A stretch of 64,000 nt of DNA from Bryoerythrophyllum caledonicum. Its lineage: Eukaryota; Streptophyta; Bryopsida; Pottiales; Pottiaceae. The stretch covers positions 15,640,291-15,704,290 of the forward strand of contig OZ020515.1 of NCBI GenBank assembly GCA_963971425.1, given 5' to 3'. Both the position numbers and the translations under genes were made by a program. This document shows positions 1-9,330 of the stretch, piece after piece (within the stretch, counting starts at the first letter, position 1; each line of letters begins with the position of its first letter). The notes beneath the pieces were generated by a model. That model saw only the letters and a program-made list of their open reading frames with translations. It was not told the origin of the DNA and made no database searches.

Positions 1-540
1 TAATTGTCAATGTTCTTGTTGCCTATCCATTTTTCAGTGTTAGAAAACAACAAGGACTATAGTGATTGACGAGATAAACCAAGATCTTCAGTCTTTAAAG
101 AAGTCAGCGTGAATAGATCATTTGATTGTTCCATGACTAAGTTAATGGTCACATAATATAAATTAGAAATATGGAACTATTTCCTCTTCTCTGAGAGTAG
201 ACATTGATTGAGAAGATACACTCTAGTATCCTTTGCAATATGATATCGTTGTTTCAAGCAATGTAGATTTGACAGTGTTATTTCAAGTTTTTTGTATATG
301 GGCAATTGGAGCCAAATTCTAAGAATTGATCATAAAAATCCAATACGAAGTCCATCTAGTTTGCACCTCATTACCAGAAGAAGAAGAAGAACTTCAGTCC
401 CTCACCTCATTAAGAAGATTGAATGTTAACTCTTCTAAAATGTATTAAATTTTTTTTAGGTGTTTCATTCGACCAAAGAAATATTCTTCCTCTTTATTTC
501 TAATTATATTAAAATCTTAGAGATAAATTGGCCCTTATCA
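1..540. other. AT-rich spacer, no gene seen
   Basis: AT-rich sequence with a short run of AAG-type triplets near position 380. No open frame with recognisable protein features was found on either strand. It lies on the outer side of the low-coordinate LTR of the gypsy relic, so it may belong to the locus into which that element inserted, but no sequence link to the trihelix fragment on the other side was found. Confidence 0.5.
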
Positions 541-545
541 TGAAT

Positions 546-1110
546 GTCACATAAAGAAAGATTGATAACCACAACAGATCAAGAGTCCTAATCAACATCA
601 AATAAACAAAAAACATACACTAAAACAAGTATACGTAAAACACTCTCAAATAATAACTAATGAATCACAAGAATAGTCAAGTGTCTCACACTCCACAAAC
701 GAAGAATCAATGAGTGCAAGAAATATAAGAGAATGGATAGCCTTAACTTATGATAAACAATCATTTATAACCAAAGGAAATCACTAAACACTCTCTAACT
801 CAGTTACAAACTTGACTTGACAAAGATGCCAAGTCAAGGACATGTGCGGCGCTATACGCACACACACAATCCTAAGTGGATGAAGATCATTCACGGATGA
901 ATGTGGTGCGCCGCCGTACGTCTCTAAACTCGTAGATTAGTAACAAACTTATCTACACTAAAACACTACGATACGTTGAGGCCCTCGACGCTACGCCCCG
1001 TGACAGTTGTCGTGTAAAGAAAGATCAAAGCCACAACAAATTGAGAGTCCTAACCAACATCAAATAAACAAAAAACATACACTTTAACAAGTATATGTAG
1101 TACATCCTCA
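546..1110. repeat. Direct repeat pair flanking the 3' LTR
   Basis: A segment of about 100 bp at 546-645 recurs at 1014-1110 with few differences; both contain taaagaaagat, agagtcctaa and catcaaataaacaaaaaaca. The copies sit on either side of the LTR body and have no match beside the other LTR. They may reflect an internal duplication or a second insertion, and they blur the LTR boundary. Confidence 0.6.
645..1005 (-). repeat. 3' LTR of the gypsy relic
   Basis: It matches 8565-8928 in the same orientation over about 360 bp, including the shared block around 845-900 (gcggcgctatacgcacacac) and the end reading TGTCAC on the minus strand. The low-coordinate edge is approximate because a separate repeat (546-645) abuts it. 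In minus orientation this is the downstream LTR. Confidence 0.75.
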
Positions 1111-1426
1111 AGTGCCCCCCTAGCGGATAAACAAATCCTCTATCCAACTAGGACCAAACAACACTAACAAGACTAAGCGCCATGGTGACGTGGCTGCAAC
1201 AACTGTACGCATGCAATCAAAGATGTCGCTCGTCGCCGAATCAATAAGCATATGAAAAGGTAACAAAGAGAGGATAGGTTGGGTGCGATGTGACTCCATC
1301 TTTAATTGCCTTAGGCAACTTTGTTGCCAATTCCTTGGTCAATCTTCATGTTGCCTATCCCTAAATCAAATCCAAGAATTCCAACTGGATGGCAACGCAC
1401 CACACAATGACAAGTCTACGAGGAAA

Positions 1427-1894
1427 TCAAGCAATTCCATTGGGTGAAACGTGGCTCGAAGGCCTCTGACAACGAGGGCAAGTCCAATCTCCGGACGGTA
1501 GAGTAGAAAGAGGTGGCGTCAAGCAAGCCATTTGCCAACCATGCTGCCAATGATTACAAAGCAACATGGTAGCCGCGCCCTTCTTCTCATCACACACAAA
1601 ACATGAAAGGCCATGTGGCACGACGGCCGACTCTGGATGAACGGAGGCATCAATAGATAAAAGACAAGGAGTACAATTTTTAGAGTGCTCCCGACACTCT
1701 CGGCCATCCTTGCCTTCCAGCAACAAGATGACACTGGGCAACACATCCTTCATGCAAAGAATAGTACGCCCTACCTTAACATCCAAATGTCGTAGACGCC
1801 TCACACTATAAATAAACGTAATCCCTTGTGAAAAAATGTGGTAGGTGCGGTTGGTATGCATCACTATAAATACGAGCGTACCGTAACGTGTCAC
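1427..1894 (-). pseudogene. PHD-like zinc finger segment of the gypsy relic
   Basis: A minus-strand open stretch of 155 residues carries, near its C-terminus, a Cys-rich block of PHD-finger type: CFVC, a following Cys, His residues, then TPPLSTLPSGDWTCPRC, the usual PHD ending with a Trp two residues before the final Cys pair. It lies just downstream of the integrase remains, so it was probably the C-terminal or accessory domain of the same polyprotein. PHD fingers bind histone H3 tails, so a role in choosing insertion sites is possible. It is part of a broken element. Confidence 0.6.
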
Positions 1895-2264
1895 GATGCT
1901 AAGCGATGGATAAGTTTTCTACAGCCATAGGCATGGCCTGCTTCAAGAACTCTACTCGATCTTGTCAACACAAGGCCCACAGCTTTGGATCGTCCAAATC
2001 CACAACCAAAGCCTATTTTTCCAGAATGGAATTCAGTAAAATTGGCTCACGCCTACACAACAATTGATACGGACTAAAAGCAGCTAGTGAAGCATGCCGG
2101 CTAAATCGGTCCTCCAGGGCAATCCATGGTATCATCAAATCCCAATCACGGTGGTCAACCTAAAGTAATCCATACTTCCGTAGGCCTCGCTTCACGGTCC
2201 AAACCACACGCTCCACCAAACGACCCGCTTCCGGGTGATCTTGAGAAGTGATAAGGTGGTCAAT

Positions 2265-2771
2265 CTAAACTTTGGTACACAAAGCTTTGAAAGCGCCCAC
2301 AAACATACGCCCCTGGTCAGATAGAATCTGAGCTAGGACTCCAAATCGAGCCAAAATCCGGTTGAGGAATGCCATGGCCGCCAACTCTGAAGAATTCTGT
2401 GGACAAGCCACGAATTCAATCCATTTGCTGAAATGCTCCACCATCACCAAGACATACTTTGCTCTGCGTAGAGTCACGGCAAGTGGACCAACAAAGTCCA
2501 AAGACCACCAGTATCATAGCTCCATAATGGGCAAAGGCTGCAATTGCAATGATAAGGTATTGAAGCTGGATCTAACCCAATTACATACTTCACACGGAGA
2601 AACATATGTGGCGACTTGCTGATACATGCCAATCCACCAATACTGGGTGCGCAACAACAAATGAGTCCGTTGCACACCAAAATATCCTAGGTCTTTGTGA
2701 ACTTGGTGTACCAATAAAATCATGTGATCTGGCTTGGAAACCATGAACCTAGCTTCATCTAGCCACACCAA
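2265..2771 (-). pseudogene. Integrase remains (zinc finger and catalytic core)
   Basis: Two neighbouring minus-strand stretches show integrase features. The upstream one (2514-2771) has a His-His/Cys-Cys finger, with YFGVQRTHLLLRTQYWW followed by CEVCNW. The next (2265-2501) opens with MDFVGPLAVT and has SDQGRMFVGAFKALC, typical of the Ty3/gypsy integrase core. The order and spacing fit a pol polyprotein read on the minus strand. It is part of the fossil element and not functional as it stands. Confidence 0.8.
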
Positions 2772-2807
2772 GAATAGAAGGTTGTTCTCCCAATGGAACC
2801 TTGCTAT

Positions 2808-3122
2808 TCAGTGCTTAATTCGATCACGCTCCATAGCAAAAAGAGCTGGGGGAAGTGTTTTATGTTGTAGCTTGTACAAGACTGGACCGTCTTCCCACAC
2901 ATCGCTAACAACTTGAGCCAGGTCCGGTTCCTCATCCGTTGCCAAATTAGGCAATATCGATGCGGAGCCAGACATCAAGGTGAGATAAGCCGCTGCATGC
3001 CACCCCGACACTTATTCTCTGTCACAGTTTCCATGCCATCTAGCACCAGTCAAATCCTCCTCCGAAGGACTTCGATTGCGAGATAGACCATCCACATCCA
3101 AGTTCATGATGTCGGCCCAATG
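2808..3122 (-). pseudogene. RNase H end and linker of gypsy pol
   Basis: The minus strand shows the end of the RNase H domain, with the gypsy-type motif DVDGLSRN followed by an acidic linker, and leads towards the integrase block. The stretch is cut at its upstream side by the Tc1 transposon, whose TA target duplication lies at 3123-3124. Related gypsy sequence is seen on the far side of the transposon. Confidence 0.7.
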
Positions 3123-3124
3123 TA

Positions 3125-4074
3125 CAGTGGGGTGACATTCAAATTGGCGTTTGGGCAATTCCAGGGATGGTGTCCCACACTGCTGCCAACTTTGACGCCC
3201 TCTACAGGGCTCAAAAATTGTTCTTTTATCCTGAAATTTTGGGAACAACATCACCTCTATGTTAAAAACATGCATACCAAATTTCAAGTCCAGAGGACTT
3301 ATAATACAAAAGATATTAAAAATTAACCACCATGGGGTAGCTGTGAGAAAAGTTTCTCAACCGCCAACTTTGACACCATCCCAAGGATTGAGGAAATTTT
3401 TTTTGCCCATGGAATTTTTGGAGTGAGAACACCTATATGTTGATTACATGTGTGGAAATTTTCAAGTCCAAAAAATGCACCAAAAAATCACATCCCAAAT
3501 CTACCAACATGTGTAATTGTGAGAAAAAAAAGGGAAAAACCATTTTACTACTTCCAACTTTGACACCCTCCCTAGGATTGAGGGTTTGTTATTTCAACAT
3601 GAAATTTTTGACACATGGTAACCTTTATGTTGATAACATGTGGGAAAATTTTCAAGGCCAAAAAATGTATTCAAAAGAAGATATTCAAAATCTACTAACA
3701 TGGGGGTTAGTTGTGAGAAAAGTTTCACAGCTGCCCACTTTGACACCCTCCCAAGAATTCAAAAAAAATTATTTGTCCATGAAATTTTGGGTATGAAGTC
3801 ACCTTCACGTCAAATACAAGTGTGGAAAATTTCAAAATCCAAAAGATTTACACAAAAAAACATATACCAAGTCTACCAACATGTATTGTTGTGACAAACA
3901 AAGGGGAAAGTTTACCACTACTTCCAACTTCAACACCCTTCCTAGGATTGAGTTTTTGTTGATACATAATGAAATTTTGGCCACAAGATCATCTCTATAT
4001 TGGTAACATATGAGATAGATTTCAAAGCCAAAAGATGTATATACAAAAAAAAAATTATTCTATATCTACCAATG
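3125..4074 (+). repeat. Left TIR of the Tc1-type element, five direct repeats
   Basis: It pairs with 5888-6835 in reverse complement. Internal units start at about 3180, 3362, 3551, 3731 and 3921, each with ccaactttgacacc near its start and a later match to tgtgagaaaagttt or a variant. Tandem direct repeats inside each inverted repeat recall the IR/DR layout of some Tc1 elements, where such repeats bind transposase, but with five units instead of two. The open frames here are non-coding artefacts of the repeat. Confidence 0.9.
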
Positions 4075-4479
4075 TTTGTAACAATGAGAAACTATATTGA
4101 AGGGGCATATTGAGAATGTCAAATTATCTTTGACACCTCGTACTCTTCATTGATTTTATTCATGTGACTAAGCTACCAAACATAAATGCATCTTGAAAAG
4201 ATCAATGAAATCTACATGTAGAATTGCAGAGTTGTTTTGTGTAGAAGAATCCACTTGTCATAAGGTTTGGTGTACATTATGCACGTATGACGAGTTTTCT
4301 CCTCCAAATATCTGTTGAGCACTATGTAAAGGAAATGTTGTGTGTATTTTGTCATGTGATTTGTAATAGAGTGAATGTTGAGATGGTATTGAGAGTGAAT
4401 GTTGAGATGATATTGAGTGGACATATTAGATATGGGCTGAGTGTTGTTGACTGATTGAGTAGACAAATCACATATGGGC

Positions 4480-4730
4480 TAATCCATTGAGTGGGCATAT
4501 CACATATGGGCTGATCCATTGAGTGGGCATATCACATATGGGCTGATTTATTGAGTGGATATATTTTTTTTTTGGTTGAGTGTTGTTGACTAGTTTACTG
4601 AGTGTTGACGAATCACATGTGGCATGAGTATGTCCAAGAGTATTTTTTGGTTCACTCAATTGATGCACATGCCATGGTTATCATCTAATGCACATGCCAT
4701 GGTTATCACCTAATGCACATGCCAATGTGA
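4480..4730 (+). repeat. Minisatellites upstream of the Tc1 transposase
   Basis: Roughly 32-bp units containing catatcacatatgggctgat repeat three to four times at 4440-4560. A shorter unit containing tgcacatgccatggttatca repeats at 4665-4715. Both lie between the left TIR and the transposase start, where a promoter would be expected. Confidence 0.75.
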
Positions 4731-4889
4731 CTGTTATGTTGTTGATTGATTTATTTAGTGCACATGCCATAAGCTGAGTCCTTTGTGTTTACTGAATTAT
4801 ATAATCCAATTGCCATAGGTTGAGTGTTATATTGATTACTTATTGAAGAGCATTTAGTATTGTATCAACATCATAAAAAATAGTCTACA

Positions 4890-5897
4890 ATGGCAGTTTC
4901 AGATGAAATCCGTGCTCGCATTACAGGTTTGAGTGAGGGAGGAAATACAGGAGTTCAAATTGCAGCCATTATCGGAGTTTCTGTTAGAACAGTTCAGAGG
5001 TTAGTAAAAACGTTTAAAGAAGATGGAACTTATAAGCGCAAACCTTGCGGTGGAAGTCACGCTAAAAAACTTAGTGAGAGAGATGTGAATAATATTGTGC
5101 ATTATGCAAAAACTCATCGTCGTTCCTCGGTCTCAGAGATTACTAATATGTGCCGTACTCAAGTGTGTAGACGTACTATTCAAAGGGTATTACATAAAAG
5201 TGGTATTTTTAGTCGAATTGCAGTCAAAAAACCTTTCTTGACATCCCATCACATGTCTCAACGGTTAGCTTTTGCTCAGAAGTACCATGGATGGAGTCCA
5301 AAAGAGTGGGAGCGTATTGTTTAGACAGATGAATCTACTTTTGAGATTGGAAAAAGTTTTCGGCAAATTCATGTTTGGAGAAGTGCATATGAGCGTTATT
5401 CATCAAGTTGTATAGTTCCTACTTTTAAAAGTGGACAGACATCTTTGATGATTTGGGGTGCATTTGCTAGAGGACAAAAGTCACAACTTGTCTTTATGCC
5501 AAAAACTCAACGTTCTGCTAAAGATTTTGTTGAAGTGGTCTACGATGGCGAATTGATTCATTTCTTGAGTAGACTTCCAGAAGGAGTGCTAATGAAAGAT
5601 GGTGCACCTGTTCATCATAGCAAAACATGTGAAGAATGGAGACAAACCCACCAACTCAAAAAGCTCAATTGGCCTGCAAACTCTCCCGATCTCAATCCAA
5701 TCGAGAATGTCTGGAGGATGCTAAAAGATGTTGTCCAACATGGCAAGGAATGCCCTAGAAACTTAGAAGTGATGAAGGTAGTTCTTGAAAAAGAGTGGAA
5801 TTTGGTTAGTGGTACAAAGCTCCTTCAACTATGTCATTCTATGCCCTCAAGGTTACAAGCGGTGATTGATGCTAATGGAGGACATACACGTTGGTAG
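4890..5897 (+). pseudogene. Tc1-type DD34E transposase, one internal stop
   Basis: One frame of 335 codons encodes a Tc1-family transposase, which cuts and pastes the element by binding its TIRs. The N-terminal third is a bipartite helix-turn-helix region (AAIIGVSVRTVQRLVKTF, then a basic KRKPCGGSHAKKL linker similar in place to the GRPR hook). The catalytic core shows TDESTF (first Asp), MKDGAPVHHS (second Asp) and SPDLNPIENVW (Glu). There are 34 residues between the second Asp and the Glu, hence DD34E, a Tc1 spacing rather than the DD39D of typical plant mariners. A TAG at 5322-5324, just before TDESTF, is the only break seen. The length matches the family (about 340 residues). The start was chosen as the first ATG ahead of the HTH. 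Confidence 0.92.
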
Positions 5898-6835
5898 ATA
5901 TGGAATAATTTTTTTTGTATATACATCTTTTGGCTTTGAAATCTATCTCATATGTTACCAATATAGAGATGATCTTGTGGCCAAAATTTCATTATGTATC
6001 AACAAAAACTCAATCCTAGGAAGGGTGTTGAAGTTGGAAGTAGTGGTAAACTTTCCCCTTTGTTTGTCACAACAATACATGTTGGTAGACTTGGTATATG
6101 TTTTTTTGTGTAAATCTTTTGGATTTTGAAATTTTCCACACTTGTATTTGACGTGAAGGTGACTTCATACCCAAAATTTCATGGACAAATAATTTTTTTT
6201 GAATTCTTGGGAGGGTGTCAAAGTGGGCAGCTGTGAAACTTTTCTCACAACTAACCCCCATGTTAGTAGATTTTGAATATCTTCTTTTGAATACATTTTT
6301 TGGCCTTGAAAATTTTCCCACATGTTATCAACATAAAGGTTACCATGTGTCAAAAATTTCATGTTGAAATAACAAACCCTCAATCCTAGGGAGGGTGTCA
6401 AAGTTGGAAGTAGTAAAATGGTTTTTCCCTTTTTTTCTCACAATTACACATGTTGGTAGATTTGGGATGTGATTTTTTGGTGCATTTTTTGGACTTGAAA
6501 ATTTCCACACATGTAATCAACATATAGGTGTTCTCACTCCAAAAATTCCATGGGCAAAAAAAATTTCCTCAATCCTTGGGATGGTGTCAAAGTTGGCGGT
6601 TGAGAAACTTTTCTCACAGCTACCCCATGGTGGTTAATTTTTAATATCTTTTGTATTATAAGTCCTCTGGACTTGAAATTTGGTATGCATGTTTTTAACA
6701 TAGAGGTGATGTTGTTCCCAAAATTTCAGGGTAAAAGAACAATTTTTGAGCCCTGTAGAGGGCGTCAAAGTTGGCAGCAGTGTGGGACACCATCCCTGGA
6801 ATTGCCCAAACGCCAATTTGAATGTCACGCTACTG
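5888..6835 (-). repeat. Right TIR of the Tc1-type element
   Basis: This is the reverse complement of 3125-4074, with the same five-unit substructure. Differences are few and mainly single bases, for example at the outermost tip where the left arm reads CAGTGGGGTG and the right arm CAGTAGCGTG. The high identity suggests recent insertion, or arm-to-arm homogenisation. Confidence 0.9.
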
Positions 6836-6837
6836 TA

Positions 6838-7440
6838 CAACCTCAAAGTCATGCTCTTAAAGCAACAAAGCCAACTTGACAAGCCTGCCAATAGCACATC
6901 AACGTGGGAAATGCCCTCCAAGTGAAACCAACGTGGTTCACCACCGCCAATGGTGGCTTGTCATCCTTGATAACCTCCGTGAAAACGAGGTGGTCGTCCA
7001 AGATGTCATTGATCTCACGGTGCACGAGCCGTTGCTCTAGAGGAAGTGCACAAGTGAGCGTCGTCGATGATGCCATCTTGGTCTAAATTCAACGTGGCCG
7101 ATGGGCGTTAGAGCCCAACGCCGTGGCATCAACAAATGTGGGGGGCCAAGAAGGTGATGGATGTATGCCCCATCCTTACGCACCTTCGTTCATGTATTCC
7201 CCAATGGATGTACATTCTCAAAAAGTACCTCGGTGGCATCGATTGGTGGATAGTCCACCACTCAATGAGCTTGAGCAAATCTGCAAAGAGACTTGACCGT
7301 GGATCATCCAAGCCACATTCACTCTCTGCCCGTGAATGGCCTTGGCAAGGCCATCCGGCAATCACGAATTTACGTGACCTGATGGACGCAAATCATCCTC
7401 AGTTTAATATTGACTTTAAGTATTGACTATAAACAACAAC
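6838..7440 (-). pseudogene. RT/RNase H remains of the gypsy element
   Basis: On the far side of the Tc1 element the minus strand carries decayed coding sequence. The part next to the insertion fits the RNase H region of Ty3/gypsy pol; further upstream the similarity fades. The TA pair at 6836-6837 duplicates 3123-3124. The stretch up to about 7440 has open frames on both strands, but only the minus strand makes sense in context. Broken; parts beyond RNase H are not assigned with certainty. Confidence 0.5.
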
Positions 7441-8564
7441 TACCCCAGGACCTATCTACGGGTACTATCTAAATAGTAAGGGTATGAACGGGCAACCCGC
7501 ACCTGCAAAACCACCAATCTTTGAGGTTCACTGGTCATCACCTCCGGTTAGCACAGGTCCAACCACAATCCCTACATAAAAAAGTCTTGCCGGCCATAAA
7601 TCCGACTTCCTCCCTACAATATCTTATCACAATTTAGGACAACATGAAATGGGGCTACCGACAAACACCGGCAACAAGCCCGCAACACGAGGGAGGTACC
7701 CCACAAGAATCTAGAAATCAGAACCGGATCTTCTCCCCCTACAACATAAAAGCCTTAAATGAAAATGACAAAAGCCATTGGCACACGCGTGCAGTGAATG
7801 GTCACTAGTCGCAAAACCTGCAATAATACAAGGAAAACACCAAAAGGTGTCCTTGAGTCTAAATCTAAGGAAGTAGCGAGCTAATGCGGTCGCGGCGTTT
7901 ACAAACTCAAGCCCCCCAATGAAAATCAAACATTGGGTGACAAACACGCTCAACACCAATTAAATACCAAAGTCGGATTGACGGTGAAATTCCCTAAATA
8001 TAGGCGCAAATTTCACTCAAAATTGAGTTAAATTTCCCTAGTTACATACCTCCGAAGCTTAGACACTAATCTTTTTTTTAACAACCCACAAAAATGTGGT
8101 TTTGAAAAAAAAATTCCTTTAAAATTTTTCCTTTCTCCACAGTAGAAACCCCTGTGAAGAGCTCAAATCCAAAGTCAGAATTCACCAAAAAAAAATATTT
8201 TGGAAGATATCAACTCACAGTTAAATACTTTTGCTCAAACTACAATTTCATCCACTATAGATGAAAATTGCCCGTAGTAGATGAATTTTCAAAAACGGTT
8301 GAAGTTTGACCACGGATGAAATTATGCCCTGGATGATAACTGCGCAGTGGATGAAAAATCGCAGATTCAGGTCCAGCAATTGTTCTTCTTCTTCCAATTC
8401 TTGCGCCGCTCACATCTTGCTCAAAAATTGTCTGATTCCGGCGCCGTTTGTTGCGTTGGTTCCACCTTGACGCGCTCTACAACATCAGTGTGAGCACCTA
8501 GAAATTTTCCAAACTCACCCAAGCTCAAATTCTAGAACTAAAGAGAAGAATGTGGGAGGATCTT
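7441..8564 (-). other. Internal non-coding remainder of the gypsy relic
   Basis: About 1.1 kb lies between recognisable pol remains and the upstream LTR, where leader, gag and protease would be expected. No gag or protease motif (zinc knuckle, DTG/DSG) was recognised. It is probably too decayed or rearranged to read. Confidence 0.4.
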
Positions 8565-8928
8565 TGTCAAGTGAATAATCAATAAATCACAAGAGTAGTC
8601 AAGCGTCTCACACTCCACATAAGGGGAACCAACAAGTGCAAGTAGTATAAGAGAATGCACAACCTTTCCTAGTGATAAACAATCACTTACAAGTAAAGGT
8701 ATTCACTAAACACTCTCTAACTCACTCACAAAGCTTGACTTAACAAAGACATCAAGTCGAGGATGTGTGCGGCGCTATACGCACACACACAATCCTAAGT
8801 GGATGGAAATCATCCATGGATGAATGCGATACGCCGCCGTACGTCTCTAAATCCGTAAATTAGTAACAAACTAATCTATGCTTAAACAATACGATACAAA
8901 GAGGCCCTTGACGCCACGTCCTGTGACA
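8565..8928 (-). repeat. 5' LTR of the gypsy relic
   Basis: This is the partner of the repeat at 645-1005. On the minus strand it starts TGTCAC at 8928 and shares the tacgcacacacacaatccta block. Its outer edge cuts directly into the trihelix coding sequence, and the adjoining bases 8929-8933 (atgag) are the candidate 5-bp target duplication. A 4-of-5 match (atgaa) lies at 540-544, which is suggestive only. Confidence 0.75.
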
Positions 8929-9330
8929 ATGAGACACACCATTGATTGTTGCAGTACGACCAAAAATATTATCAAAAACTTCATACCATGATGTCCAAGT
9001 GGACGCTGAAGCTCTAGTCTCTTGTTGCTTCACCTTCTCTTCTTGGTACGTTGATTTCATCTTTTTTGACTTGTCACGTGTCTCTTGCCAAGTTCTTTGA
9101 GGCTCCTCTAGAAACTGTGTGTTCAAGTGGTTCGCAAATGACTCCCAATTCACTTTCTTGAAGGGCTTGCGATTGTACTCCCACTATTTTTCCTTACACA
9201 AGTCCACAAGAAACCTCACAGTCCCCTCTGTCCATTCCCTCTTTAAATTTGAAATACCACAAGTCCCTTGAGAACTATCACCTCCTTCATCACGCATTAA
9301 AGTTATCAAACCCCCCGTTAAAACTTCCAT
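8929..9330 (-). pseudogene. Trihelix/Myb-SANT-like DNA-binding fragment, cut by the LTR
   Basis: Read on the minus strand from the ATG at 9330, the frame gives a short acidic lead, EWTEGTVRFLVDLCKEK, one in-frame TAG, then WEYNRKPFKKVNWESFANHL and ASTWTSWYEVFDNIFGRTA plus TINGVSH. The three spaced Trp/aromatic helices and the ending W-x2-V/F-D-N-I-F-x2-T-A-x-I-N-G-V fit the Myb/SANT-like trihelix domain. This domain is found in plant transcription factors and in the second protein of PIF/Harbinger transposons; the latter is the more likely source here. Coding stops exactly where the gypsy LTR begins (8928), so the gene was broken by that insertion. The continuation was not found at the other end of the LTR element. 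Confidence 0.7.

Larger units (their letters stand above)
3125..6835 (+). mobile_element. Tc1-type (DD34E) transposon with ~950-bp TIRs
   Basis: The element starts CAGT and ends ACTG and is flanked by TA on both sides (3123-3124 and 6836-6837), the Tc1/mariner signature. Length is 3711 bp. Each end is an inverted repeat of about 950 bp (3125-4074 and 5888-6835), far longer than the 20-250 bp usual for the family, and each arm is made of five degraded direct repeats of about 185 bp. The centre has a short minisatellite and one transposase frame on the plus strand. It interrupts the pol region of the gypsy relic, so it is the younger element. The arms are nearly identical, including a stretch of 84 codons with the same translation in both. 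Confidence 0.93.
645..8928 (-). mobile_element. Ty3/gypsy LTR retrotransposon relic (old, broken)
   Basis: Two direct repeats of about 360 bp (645-1005 and 8565-8928) bracket remains of a pol region read on the minus strand: RNase H/RT end, integrase zinc finger, integrase core, then a PHD-like finger, in normal Ty3/gypsy order. On the minus strand each LTR begins TGTCAC, a usual gypsy LTR start. The LTRs differ at roughly one base in five where compared by eye, which points to an old insertion. Without the nested Tc1 element the relic is about 4.6 kb, too short for a whole gypsy element; gag, protease and most of reverse transcriptase were not recognised. It is broken in many places. Exact outer ends are uncertain, especially at the low-coordinate side. 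Confidence 0.8.

Noticed and set aside
3437-3894. Open frames of 84-119 codons in the Tc1 inverted repeats, repeated at 6067-6401
   Set aside because: They fall in the tandem units of the TIR, occur in both arms, and have no protein-like features; they are repeat artefacts.
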